A stretch of 10,174 bases of DNA. It comes from an uncultured Bacteroidales bacterium (lineage in GTDB: Bacteria > Bacteroidota > Bacteroidia > Bacteroidales > JAUNSR01). The notes beneath the pieces were generated by a model. It did no database searches and was not told where the DNA came from. It worked only from the letters and a program-made list of their open reading frames with translations. Both the position numbers and the translations under genes were made by a program. This document shows positions 1 to 7,437 of the stretch, piece by piece; position 1 is the first letter of the stretch, and each line of letters starts with the position of its first letter. Location of the stretch: NCBI GenBank assembly GCA_947074165.1, contig CAMTOT010000081.1, positions 1 through 10,174 on the forward strand. The letters run 5' to 3'.

Positions 1-717
1 ATATCACATAATGAAAAATATACAACCTTTATATCATGGAATTATGACAATATTGACGAACCACGTGTATGCGTAACAGTCATAAATAATAATGTTTATA
101 AACAAGAGAAAGTTATTAGCGATGGGGTAAGTATTAGTCTATATCATACTCAAGAAGATTTGTCTTTAACAGAGGTAAATAAGCTCTTTACTCATAAGAA
201 CTTATTTAAAAATATCAAAAATATAAATATTGTATTGATTGAATGGAATAGTAAAGAACCCGCAGCCGGTCTTGGTTATGGTTGTAACGGTTTCGTGATA
301 TGTGATAATATGTTCTCTTCTGATAGTGGGATTATTCATGAAACACTTCATGAATTGCTACCTGTAGCTTCATATGATAAAGGTAAATTCTTTATTAATG
401 AGTCTGTTATAGAATGGTTGGCGCAGTATGTTCATTGTGGCAAATTTAAAAGAAACGATTTTTATGAACAGGAAAATACTACGCCTCTATATGATATTTA
501 TATAAATGAGAGTAGTTCCTGGTATCAAATATATTCAGATGGTCCGCAATTCTTACAAGAATTATCAGATGTAGTTGGCTCTGAGAAATTGTTTAGTCTG
601 ATTGTTGAATACTATACAAATAATAATATAAAATCTTATGATGGATTTATAAATTATCTACATAATAACTTACAAGAAGGAGTAAAAGAACTCGATATGA
701 AAGTAAGAGGGAAATAA
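1..717 (+). CDS. Putative zinc metallopeptidase-like protein (gluzincin-type), 5'-truncated
   Basis: The reading frame is open from base 1 to a TAA at 715-717, followed at once by an in-frame TAG. 238 residues are visible and the true start lies off the left edge. A TTG at 160 could act as a start, but the open frame continues unbroken upstream, so I treat the gene as partial. Residues 113-117 read HETLH, an HExxH zinc-binding and catalytic motif. Residues 133-134 (NE, in a context ending WLAQY) resemble the third zinc ligand of M1-type gluzincins, where an NE follows the HExxH by a similar distance; here the spacing is about two residues shorter. No membrane segment is seen in the visible part. 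The gene is visibly richer in A and T than those to its right. The fold is inferred from the motif only; the substrate and exact family are unknown. Confidence 0.72.
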   Translation: MSHNEKYTTFISWNYDNIDEPRVCVTVINNNVYKQEKVISDGVSISLYHTQEDLSLTEVNKLFTHKNLFKNIKNINIVLIEWNSKEPAAGLGYGCNGFVICDNMFSSDSGIIHETLHELLPVASYDKGKFFINESVIEWLAQYVHCGKFKRNDFYEQENTTPLYDIYINESSSWYQIYSDGPQFLQELSDVVGSEKLFSLIVEYYTNNNIKSYDGFINYLHNNLQEGVKELDMKVRGK

Positions 718-851
718 TAGACGGCAAATTCCTTCATGTTATATTTCTATGTTCCTGAATTATTGCAATTAATAACGTTAATCCAAGCACAGCAATAATA
801 ACTGCCCTTTAAATACCTCCCTCTTGAGTTCTCCGGACCTATATCAACTCA
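718..851. other. Convergent intergenic gap
   Basis: This 134-bp AT-rich gap lies between the ends of the metallopeptidase-like gene (+) and the AraC-type gene (-). Two convergent genes would be expected to share a terminator here, but I see no convincing GC-rich stem followed by a T tract on either strand. No short coding frame stands out. Confidence 0.5.
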
Positions 852-1712
852 TTATTCAATAGGAATATAAATCTCAGTCTTAGACTTCTCCGGATCAGTA
901 CGGCGAGGATCACTAACATACTTCTCCATACAATAATTACTGCGCGGTTCAACTCCGTTTTTCGCAAGAAGTTCACCGTATATTTTATCATAAGCAACGC
1001 CTACCTTATTATATTCGCCAATATAAGTAAATACAATAAATCGTCCGCCCTGGATCTCTTTGACTGCTATATCACCGTTGGGAGTAGCCGGTTTACATAC
1101 ACGTAAACAAACATCACTCATTAAGTTATTGCCAGATGTTATCTCCGGACTATTATAATACATGCCAATATGTTCAATTCCCGCCGAGTAGAGTCCCTGG
1201 CGTTTCACCTCCTCCCATAAGCGGGCGAAAATATTATTGAAATTAATACCGCTGTAGATACCCATTGCGTTTATATACAGTACCGTTTTAGGTTCCAATT
1301 CCACTATCTTACCTTTTGAGAGATTTACTTCGTGGCAGATTGATTGAGTAGTCATAATATTATAATTTTTAGTTGAACGATACTCTGTTGGTGAGATTTT
1401 CATCACTTTGGCAAAAGCCTTCGTCAATGAAGACGGACTGCTATATCCCACTCTGTATGCGATGTCTGAGACAGCCATGTCAGAGTAGCGAAGCAGTTTT
1501 GCAGCGGTCTCAACTCTCGTACGCACAATAAATGCGCCAATGGGCTCACCTAAATATCCTCTGATGATACGGTGCATGTGGAATGGCGAAAACGCCGATA
1601 GAGAAGCTAAAGTAGCGATATCAATTTCGCTGTCTAAATTTTCTCTTATATACTCAACCACAAGATTGACTCTGCGTCTATAGTTTTCCTCCGTAGTTAA
1701 TATCCTGTTCAT
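852..1712 (-). CDS. AraC-family transcriptional regulator with C-terminal GyrI-like effector-binding domain
   Basis: This 286-residue one-component regulator is built like Rob or the BmrR-type multidrug sensors. Residues about 10-112 form the AraC double helix-turn-helix: the first helix pair is around DIATLASLSAFSPFHMHRI, the second around VSDIAYRVGYSSPSSLTKAF, ending in the usual SPTEYR. Residues about 130-286 match the GyrI-like small-molecule-binding fold, with GGRFIVFTYIGEY in the middle and the typical end EKYVSDPR...TEIYIPIE. In this family the C-terminal domain binds hydrophobic, often cationic, compounds. The gene is divergent from the efflux operon starting at 2031, which suggests it controls that operon and perhaps itself; this is inference from position. 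The ATG at 1712 fits because the HTH domain begins just after it and a -7-like element lies 20 bases upstream. Activation or repression cannot be decided from sequence. Confidence 0.9.
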   Translation of the reverse strand: MNRILTTEENYRRRVNLVVEYIRENLDSEIDIATLASLSAFSPFHMHRIIRGYLGEPIGAFIVRTRVETAAKLLRYSDMAVSDIAYRVGYSSPSSLTKAFAKVMKISPTEYRSTKNYNIMTTQSICHEVNLSKGKIVELEPKTVLYINAMGIYSGINFNNIFARLWEEVKRQGLYSAGIEHIGMYYNSPEITSGNNLMSDVCLRVCKPATPNGDIAVKEIQGGRFIVFTYIGEYNKVGVAYDKIYGELLAKNGVEPRSNYCMEKYVSDPRRTDPEKSKTEIYIPIE

Positions 1713-1732
1713 ATCCGTTTTCTATTGTGTTA

Positions 1733-1740
1733 CAAAGGTA
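1733..1740 (-). promoter_or_regulatory. Candidate -7 element of the AraC-type regulator promoter
   Basis: Read on the minus strand this is TACCTTTG, a full match to the Bacteroidota -7 consensus TAnnTTTG. It lies 20 bases before the ATG at 1712, giving a short leader. A -33 TTTG at the usual spacing is missing; the nearest minus-strand TTTG is about 26 bases upstream, so the promoter may be weak or activator-dependent. Confidence 0.5.
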
Positions 1741-1777
1741 TAGCAATCATAATTTTATCACTTTTCCAAAGTTGCTA
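1741..1777. promoter_or_regulatory. Possible operator: TAGCAA/TTGCTA inverted repeat
   Basis: TAGCAA at 1741-1746 and TTGCTA at 1772-1777 form a perfect 6-bp inverted repeat with a 25-bp spacer. It directly abuts the -7 element of the AraC-type gene and so covers the region upstream of that promoter. It could be a half-site pair for autoregulation, but six bases is short enough to occur by chance in AT-rich DNA. Confidence 0.22.
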
Positions 1778-1797
1778 AAATTAAATTATTAATTCCC

Positions 1798-1935
1798 CCA
1801 ATGTAATGTATATGTGCAACGCCTGATACCGATATCGGCAACGGTTGATTCCGGCTTTGGAATCCGTTGATTCCGAAGTCGGAATCAGCCGTTGCACTTT
1901 CAGGTATCGGGAGTTGCATATATATATTACATTGG
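1798..1935 (+). repeat. 138-bp nested palindrome (bulge-free long hairpin) in the divergent intergenic region
   Basis: Left arm 1798-1864 and right arm 1869-1935 are both 67 nt and align with no gap around the loop CGTT (1865-1868). From outside in: a 23-bp stem (1798-1820 with 1913-1935), one G/A mismatch (1821/1912), a 9-bp stem (1822-1830 with 1903-1911), a symmetric 7x7 internal loop (1831-1837 and 1896-1902) and a 27-bp stem (1838-1864 with 1869-1895). 59 of 67 positions can pair, 53 of them Watson-Crick. The six others are G-U when the + strand is RNA: 1808/1925, 1814/1919, 1824/1909, 1845/1888, 1854/1879 and 1858/1875. I give the strand as + for that reason. No T tract follows, so it is not an ordinary rho-independent terminator. 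It could be a structured leader RNA, a non-autonomous palindromic element, or a protein-binding array. Confidence 0.9.
1844..1875 (+). promoter_or_regulatory. GTTGATTCCG direct repeat with 22-bp period inside the palindrome
   Basis: The 10-mer GTTGATTCCG occurs at 1844-1853 and again at 1866-1875, so the two copies sit 22 bp apart, about two helical turns. LytTR-domain regulators typically bind two imperfect direct repeats about 21-22 bp apart with a GTT core, and the operon downstream encodes a LytTR regulator. The repeat is partly forced by the local symmetry of the palindrome, so the operator reading is only a possibility. Confidence 0.25.
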
Positions 1936-1966
1936 AGAAATCCCGCTTCAGTAGCTGATTTACAGG

Positions 1967-1999
1967 TTTGGGTAAATAAACCACACCCTCATTCGTTCG
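1967..1999 (+). promoter_or_regulatory. Weak candidate promoter of the efflux operon
   Basis: TTTG at 1967-1970 is followed after 21 bp by TTCGTTCG (1992-1999), which matches four of the six fixed positions of TAnnTTTG at an acceptable spacing. It would start transcription roughly 25 bases before the adaptor ATG and would leave the palindrome outside the mRNA. An alternative is TAATTTTA at 1750-1757 with TTG at 1725-1727, which would place the palindrome in the 5' leader. Neither is strong. Confidence 0.25.
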
Positions 2000-2030
2000 C
2001 CTGTTTTAGATTTATATAAAAAAAGAAGAT

Positions 2031-3068
2031 ATGAAACCATCAGTGAAGCAATTGTTGATATTTGGTACCGGCATATTAATCGCATCCTGTTCGCCAAAAA
2101 GTGAGGACGCAAACAGCTCTTTAAAAATTAAAACAGTAAAGGCGGTCAGACTGAATGAGAATTCAGCCCAGGAGTTTCCTTTTATCTCCAAACCTTATCG
2201 TTCATCAGAACTATCGTTTAGGGTTGGCGGGGTAGTTAATGACCTTGATATCTTCCCTGGCAAATATTATAAGCAGGGAGATGTGATAGCAGCTATAGAT
2301 CCGAGAGATTATCAGGTGAAGTTTGACAAAATAAAAGCGGTATATGATCAGTCATGCTCCGAATACAAGAGAGTAGAGTCGCTATTTAATCTGAATAATA
2401 TCTCCGCGTCTGCTTATGAAAAGACAAAATCTGATTATGAGACTGCCCATGCAAACTTTACCGCTGTAAAAAATGATCTGGGTGATACACGTGTGACGGC
2501 ACCGTTCAACGGATATGTGCAGGATGTGAAGTTTGAAAGATATCAGGATATAAAACCATCTCAGGCATTATGCTCATTTATAGATATCGAAAGGCTGAAA
2601 ATTGAGTTTTTCGTGCCGCAGCAGATTGCAGTGTCGGTTTCTCAGGGTGACTTTGTGAATATACGCTTCGACGCGCTGCCAGATCGTGTGTTTCAGGCGA
2701 GGGCGGAAGCAATATCAAAAGGCGCTTCAAAAAATAATCTTTCTTATATAATTACAGCGGTATTGTCTAACAAAGAGAATGAGTTTCCGGCAGGTATGTC
2801 GGGCAAGGTGTTGATTACAAATGACAGCGCCGGCGGATCGTCTCTTGCATTGCCTCATCATATAATAAGGAATAATTCGCAGACAGGTCCTTATGTGTGG
2901 GTCAATAGCAATGGCGTTGCTAAGTCGTGTAATGTAAAGACCGGCAAATTGATGAGAAACGGTATGATGGAGATAACATCAGGAGTGTCTGCCGATGACG
3001 TGATTATTTCTACAGGAATGGAACTTATATCGGAGGGTATGCCGGTAGAGGTTATTAACCGTAAATAA
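2031..3068 (+). CDS. RND efflux periplasmic adaptor (membrane fusion) lipoprotein
   Basis: This 345-residue adaptor links the inner-membrane pump to the outer-membrane channel. The N-terminus has a hydrophobic stretch ending in a lipobox, IASC, with Cys20 as the likely lipidated residue. Then follow the first half of the lipoyl-like domain (about 60-95, GGVVNDLDIFPGKYYKQGDVIAAIDPRDY), a helical hairpin (about 96-150), the second lipoyl half (about 155-180, TRVTAPFNGYVQDVKFE), a beta-barrel domain (about 185-265) and a membrane-proximal domain to the end. The order and length are normal for the HlyD/AcrA family. The start ATG is preceded by the A-rich stretch AAAAGAAGAT, typical of this phylum. 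The pump gene begins seven bases after its stop, and the AraC-type regulator is divergent upstream. The substrate cannot be inferred. Confidence 0.95.
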   Translation: MKPSVKQLLIFGTGILIASCSPKSEDANSSLKIKTVKAVRLNENSAQEFPFISKPYRSSELSFRVGGVVNDLDIFPGKYYKQGDVIAAIDPRDYQVKFDKIKAVYDQSCSEYKRVESLFNLNNISASAYEKTKSDYETAHANFTAVKNDLGDTRVTAPFNGYVQDVKFERYQDIKPSQALCSFIDIERLKIEFFVPQQIAVSVSQGDFVNIRFDALPDRVFQARAEAISKGASKNNLSYIITAVLSNKENEFPAGMSGKVLITNDSAGGSSLALPHHIIRNNSQTGPYVWVNSNGVAKSCNVKTGKLMRNGMMEITSGVSADDVIISTGMELISEGMPVEVINRK

Positions 3069-3075
3069 CAGTGCT

Positions 3076-6000
3076 ATGAAATTTATAGAATATTTTCTGA
3101 AAAATAAAGCCTTTACCACTTTGCTGCTGTTTATTGTTGTGGCCGGAGGTATATTCTCTTATGTCAAAATGGGTAAACTCGAGGATGCTCCTTTTACTAT
3201 AAAGCAGGCGCTTGTGGTGACTACCTATCCTGGCGCTTCATCTATGGAGGTGCAGACTCAGGTGACGGATATACTTGAAGAGGCTATACAGTCGTTGGGT
3301 GAGTTGTATTATCTGAAAACGGAAAACCGTGCCGGGATATCTAAGATTACGGTGAATGTGAAGAAAGAGATAAGGGCTGATCAGATGCAGCAACTATGGG
3401 ATAAGTTGAGGCGTAAGGTTAATGACGCTCAGTCTAAGCTGCCGGCAGGAGCAGGCCCGTCGGTTGTTAATGATGATTTCGGTGATGTGTTGGGGGTGTT
3501 TTACGCGCTCTCTGGAGAAGGAAAGAGCTTCCGCGAACTTGAAGATCAGGCAAAGATTATTAAAAATGATATTCTTCAGGTGAAGGATGTCGGTAAGGTG
3601 GATATTTACGGAGCTCAGCAGCGTACTATTAATATTGAGATAAAACCGGCAGTGCTTGCCAGCAGCGGTATAAGCGTAGGCGAGATAGCGTCGGCTTTTG
3701 ACCGTCAGAACCGCGTTGTTGACGCGGGCGCGATTAATAGCTCTGAGAATAGAATAAGGGTAGAATCAACTGGTACGTTTTATTCTCTTGACGATGTGCA
3801 AAATCTTACTATTGTATCAAAATCGGGAGAGTATTTCAGACTTGGTGAGATAGCAGATATTTATGAGAGCTATTCATCGCCGGCACGCAATCTGATGTAT
3901 ATTGACAATATCCCGGCTATGGGTATCGCTATATCTACGGTCTCTGACGGCAATGTAGTGAATATGGCAGAGGCGGTAAAGAAGCGAATGGATGATTACG
4001 GCGAAAATATGCCGGCTGGATTTACTCTGAAGAATGTATACGATCAGGGGTATGAGTCGGATGTAGCCAACCGCGGGTTTCTTGTTAATCTGGTGTTGTC
4101 TGTACTTACTGTTATAGCTATACTGCTTTTCTTTATCGGCTTCCGCAATGGTATAATTGTGGGCAGTTCGCTCGTGTTTACAATCTTCGCTACTCTTATT
4201 GTTATGCAGTCGTGGGGTATTGCACTACAGCGCATGTCGCTCGCGGCTATTATTATAGCTATGGGTATGCTCGTTGACAACGCTATTGTTGTGGCTGACG
4301 CTACACTTGTGAATATGCAAAGGGGTATGCGCAAGCGTCCTTCTATAATAAGGGCTACTACTTCTACGTCGGTACCGCTGCTCGCGGCTACCTTGATCGG
4401 TGCGCTTACCTTTATGCCTGTCTATCTTTCACCACATATCACGGGTGAGCTGCTTTCATCTGTGTTTATAGTTATAGCAGTGTCGTTGATGTTCAGTTGG
4501 GTGTTCGCGATGATTCAGACACCTTATTATATACAGCAGTATTCGCGCCGCCCTAAAGTATCGGGCAATGCCGATGATATGTTCGACGGTAAAATGTATA
4601 ACGGGTTTCGCAGGGTGCTCGGATGGATTATAAAACATAAATATATAACGGTAGCCGCGGCTATGATCATGTTTGTAGTATCGTTATGGAGCTTTAAATT
4701 TATATCCCGTGTTTTCGTGCCAGCGCTTGAGAAGCAGTATTTCACAATTGACTGCTGGATGCCCGAGGGGACCCGCATTGAGACAATGGATGCCAACAGC
4801 GCGAGTCTGGCCTCGCTTATTGGTAATTATGAGGGTACGGATATGGTTTCGCGGTTTGTTGGGCAGTCTCCGCCCCGTTACTATTTGTCAAATATAGCGT
4901 TTGGTCCGCAGCCAAATTACGCGCAGATACTTGTTAAGGCAAAAAGTCCTAAAGAGGCTATAGCGCTGCAAGGGCAACTTGCCGCTAATGTGAGGGAGAT
5001 GTTTCCCGAGATGTTTACTAAGGTAAATAAGTTTGAGTTGAGTCCGCTTCAGGAATCTGTCATTCAGGCCCGCTTCAGGGGCAAAGACGCGGCTGTACTT
5101 GACTCGTTGACCCGCGAGGCTATAGCTATAATGAATAAAAATCCGTATGTAGCCGACGCGAGGTGCGAATGGCGCAATCAGAGTATGATAATACGTCCGG
5201 AGTATTCACCGCTTAAAGCCGGACTTGTGGGCGCGTCTAAATCTGGCATTATGGAGTCGGTGAAGTCTCTTAATGACGGGTTGCCTATCGGAGTATATCG
5301 TGATAATGAGAAGAAAGTGCCGCTTATGCTGTATTGCCCGATAGAGGATAATCCTTCAATAAGTGATCTTGAGAATGTGTCTGTGTGGAACGGTACAAAT
5401 TCCGCTCCGCTGGGTCAGTTGATGGACTCTACTACCGTAGGGTGGGAGTGGCCTGTGGTTATGACATACAACAGAGAGCTTACCATGGCTGCCATGTGCG
5501 GAGTGAAACCCGGACATACGATGGCGGAGGTGCATACTATGATACGTGATGAGGTGGAAGCGATGGAGCTGCCTGAAGGGTACTCATTCTTCTGGGACGC
5601 TCAGTTTAAGGATCAGACAGAGGCTATGGCGGCGCTTATGAAGTATTTTCCCCTGGCAGGTATTTTGCTCATCCTTATCCTTGTGGCTCTGTTTCGTAAT
5701 TTTAAGCAACCGGCTATAATTGTTCTTATTCTTCCTCTTTCCCTTATCGGTATGGCAGTCGGACTTCTGTTGACCGGATTTGATTTCGGGTTCTTCTGTA
5801 TGGCGGGATGGCTCGGGCTGATGGGGATGATTATAAAGAATGTGATAGTACTGCTTGATGAGATAAATGCTCAGATAAAAAGCGGCGTTATCCCGTCTAA
5901 GGCGGTAATTGAATCGACTGTGGTTCGTCTGCGTCCTGTTATTATGGCGGCCGCGACTACAGTGCTGGGTATGATACCACTGCTTTGGGATGTAGCTTTC

Positions 6001-6114
6001 GGAGGTATGGCAGCGACAATAATATTTGGTTTGAGCTTTGCTACATTGCTGACCCTTTTTGTTACCCCTGCGCTTTACGCGATTTTTTATAATAAGAAAA
6101 TGAAAAATAACTGA
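3076..6114 (+). CDS. RND-family inner-membrane efflux pump (AcrB/TriC-like permease)
   Basis: This 1012-residue proton-driven pump has the usual RND layout: TM1 near residues 12-30, a large periplasmic loop, TM2-TM6 near 335-480, TM7 near 515-540, a second large loop and TM8-TM12 near 840-1008. The first porter region carries YPGASSMEVQTQVTDILEEAIQ, and residues 132-138 are NDDFGDV, followed by LGVFYAL. As I recall, the EDAPFTIK and NDDFGDV motifs mark the subfamily that includes Pseudomonas TriC. In TM4 the proton-relay motif is GMLVDN (D401, N402), where AcrB has two Asp (D407, D408). The TM10 lysine is kept (K921 in MIIKNVIVLLDE, matching AcrB K940). It lies seven bases after the adaptor gene and one base before the channel gene, so the three are surely co-transcribed. 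It is a likely multidrug or amphiphile exporter; the substrate is not determinable. Confidence 0.96.
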   Translation: MKFIEYFLKNKAFTTLLLFIVVAGGIFSYVKMGKLEDAPFTIKQALVVTTYPGASSMEVQTQVTDILEEAIQSLGELYYLKTENRAGISKITVNVKKEIRADQMQQLWDKLRRKVNDAQSKLPAGAGPSVVNDDFGDVLGVFYALSGEGKSFRELEDQAKIIKNDILQVKDVGKVDIYGAQQRTINIEIKPAVLASSGISVGEIASAFDRQNRVVDAGAINSSENRIRVESTGTFYSLDDVQNLTIVSKSGEYFRLGEIADIYESYSSPARNLMYIDNIPAMGIAISTVSDGNVVNMAEAVKKRMDDYGENMPAGFTLKNVYDQGYESDVANRGFLVNLVLSVLTVIAILLFFIGFRNGIIVGSSLVFTIFATLIVMQSWGIALQRMSLAAIIIAMGMLVDNAIVVADATLVNMQRGMRKRPSIIRATTSTSVPLLAATLIGALTFMPVYLSPHITGELLSSVFIVIAVSLMFSWVFAMIQTPYYIQQYSRRPKVSGNADDMFDGKMYNGFRRVLGWIIKHKYITVAAAMIMFVVSLWSFKFISRVFVPALEKQYFTIDCWMPEGTRIETMDANSASLASLIGNYEGTDMVSRFVGQSPPRYYLSNIAFGPQPNYAQILVKAKSPKEAIALQGQLAANVREMFPEMFTKVNKFELSPLQESVIQARFRGKDAAVLDSLTREAIAIMNKNPYVADARCEWRNQSMIIRPEYSPLKAGLVGASKSGIMESVKSLNDGLPIGVYRDNEKKVPLMLYCPIEDNPSISDLENVSVWNGTNSAPLGQLMDSTTVGWEWPVVMTYNRELTMAAMCGVKPGHTMAEVHTMIRDEVEAMELPEGYSFFWDAQFKDQTEAMAALMKYFPLAGILLILILVALFRNFKQPAIIVLILPLSLIGMAVGLLLTGFDFGFFCMAGWLGLMGMIIKNVIVLLDEINAQIKSGVIPSKAVIESTVVRLRPVIMAAATTVLGMIPLLWDVAFGGMAATIIFGLSFATLLTLFVTPALYAIFYNKKMKNN

Positions 6115-6115
6115 T

Positions 6116-7423
6116 ATGAATAATTGTTTCAGATATAAACTGTTAAGCCTGTTTGTTATGATGTTTAGTGCGGCGGGCGCGCAAAGCCCGACTGAGCTGC
6201 AATTGAGATACAGAGATATGGCCCTTGATTATAATCATGATATAAAATCGGCAAGAGAGAATATTGAAGCCTCTATGGATATAGTAGGGGCGGCAAGGGC
6301 TGACCTTAAACCAAAACTCGGGGCAGGAGCATCTTATCAGTATGTGGGTCACCCGATGGAGCTTAATATAAATCTTGAGGCTTTAGGTTCTCCTGTTAGT
6401 TTTCAGGGGCAGAATGATCAGTATAACGCTTTCCTTTCGCTGTCGCAGCCTGTATATCAGGGCGGACGGCTGCTTGCCATTCTAAAGAGAGCTGAGGGGC
6501 AGCGAGATGTCGCTCAGTATCAATCGCAGATGCTTACGAGTGTTGTTTCGCAGCAGTCTGATGTTACCTACTGGAACTGTGTGGCTATGGGTGAGGTAGC
6601 TGCTGTAGCGCTTGAATCTAAAGAGTCTATCGAGGAGTTTGTTAAGGTGGTAAAACAGAGGGTTGATCTGGGATACGCCGATCCTACCGATTTGCTGATG
6701 GTTGAGGTGAAGCTTAATGAGTCTGAGTATATGCTTATGCAGGCAAATACGTCGTATGCTATCTCAAAGATGGCGCTTAACTCTATTACAGGTGTAAATC
6801 TTAATGTTGATACGACTACAGATAGTGTTGTAGCCCCTATAAATACTACTGACTGGATAGGAGGTCTTATTTCAAATCCTCGTCCGGAGGTTATGATAGC
6901 GCGTACTCAGATCGGGATAACTAAGGCAGATAAGAAAATCGTTAATTCAAAGTATCTACCGCAGATAAATATCGGCGCTGAAGGAAACTATAAATCTCCC
7001 GCGTATGATTTCTCTTCGGATATGAAACCCAATTACGGGATATACGCTAAAGTGTCGGTGCCTGTATTTGAATGGGGAAAGCGTACGAAGGAATCGCGCG
7101 CGGCGGGAAGAAAAATAAATATTGCGACTCAGAATCTGGAGAAAACGGAGGATCAGGTAGCGCTTGAGACAGAGTCGTCACGGAAGACCCTTGAGCAGTC
7201 TGTAGAGCAGGTTAATCTGACTTATCGCTCGCTTGCAAAAGCTCTCGAGAATGAACAACGCTCGCTTGAAAGGTATAGGGAGGGTAAGATGTCGGTGCTT
7301 GATATTTTGCAGGCTCAACTATACAGACAGAACGCACAGGTCAATTATATACAGGCTAAGGTAGTAGCTCAAAATTCATGGAGCGAACTGCAGCGTTCGC
7401 TTAATCTGTATAATCAAAATTGA
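6116..7423 (+). CDS. TolC-family outer-membrane efflux channel
   Basis: This 435-residue protein is the outer-membrane exit duct of the tripartite pump. Residues 1-22 look like a cleaved type I signal peptide with an AGA site before Gln23; there is no lipobox. Two OEP-type repeats follow. The first (about 25-230) has the beta-strand segment YNAFLSLSQPVYQGGRL followed by long helices. The second (about 235-435) has its counterpart YGIYAKVSVPVFEWGKR and then a Gln/Glu-rich helical hairpin ending in KMSVLDILQAQLYRQNAQVNYIQAK, the conserved late helix of the family. Length is typical. The ATG comes one base after the pump stop (TGATATG), which suggests translational coupling. Its own TGA overlaps or closely precedes the start of the kinase gene. 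Confidence 0.95.
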   Translation: MNNCFRYKLLSLFVMMFSAAGAQSPTELQLRYRDMALDYNHDIKSARENIEASMDIVGAARADLKPKLGAGASYQYVGHPMELNINLEALGSPVSFQGQNDQYNAFLSLSQPVYQGGRLLAILKRAEGQRDVAQYQSQMLTSVVSQQSDVTYWNCVAMGEVAAVALESKESIEEFVKVVKQRVDLGYADPTDLLMVEVKLNESEYMLMQANTSYAISKMALNSITGVNLNVDTTTDSVVAPINTTDWIGGLISNPRPEVMIARTQIGITKADKKIVNSKYLPQINIGAEGNYKSPAYDFSSDMKPNYGIYAKVSVPVFEWGKRTKESRAAGRKINIATQNLEKTEDQVALETESSRKTLEQSVEQVNLTYRSLAKALENEQRSLERYREGKMSVLDILQAQLYRQNAQVNYIQAKVVAQNSWSELQRSLNLYNQN

Positions 7424-7424
7424 C

Positions 7425-7432
7425 TATCTTTG
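7425..7432 (+). promoter_or_regulatory. Candidate internal -7 element before the sensor kinase gene
   Basis: TATCTTTG matches the Bacteroidota -7 consensus TAnnTTTG at every fixed position. It sits at the channel/kinase junction, five bases before the kinase ATG at 7438. A matching -33 TTTG at about 20 bp is not seen, and a start here would make the message nearly leaderless, so it may be a chance match. Confidence 0.25.
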
Positions 7433-7437
7433 AAGAT

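Noticed and set aside
160..162. TTG as true start of the first gene
   Set aside because: The same frame is open without a stop to base 1 and reads as ordinary protein, so the gene is more likely cut by the window edge than started at a rare TTG.
1791..1944. Target-site duplication around the palindrome (AATTCCC left, AAATCCC right)
   Set aside because: The right copy is two bases away from the palindrome end and has a mismatch; it is too weak to support transposition.
1781..1984. 67-codon minus-strand open frame across the intergenic region
   Set aside because: It runs through both arms of the palindrome, its translation has no domain-like character, and its start is not preceded by a promoter or ribosome-binding stretch. 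It is a by-product of the repeat.
4044..4897. Short open frames on both strands within the pump gene, including 4709-4897 on the + strand
   Set aside because: All lie inside the intact, motif-rich pump frame and have low-complexity or arginine/serine-rich translations typical of alternate frames.
6143..6352. 69-codon minus-strand open frame opposite the channel gene
   Set aside because: It lies opposite the signal peptide and first repeat of a well-supported gene and shows no recognisable domain.
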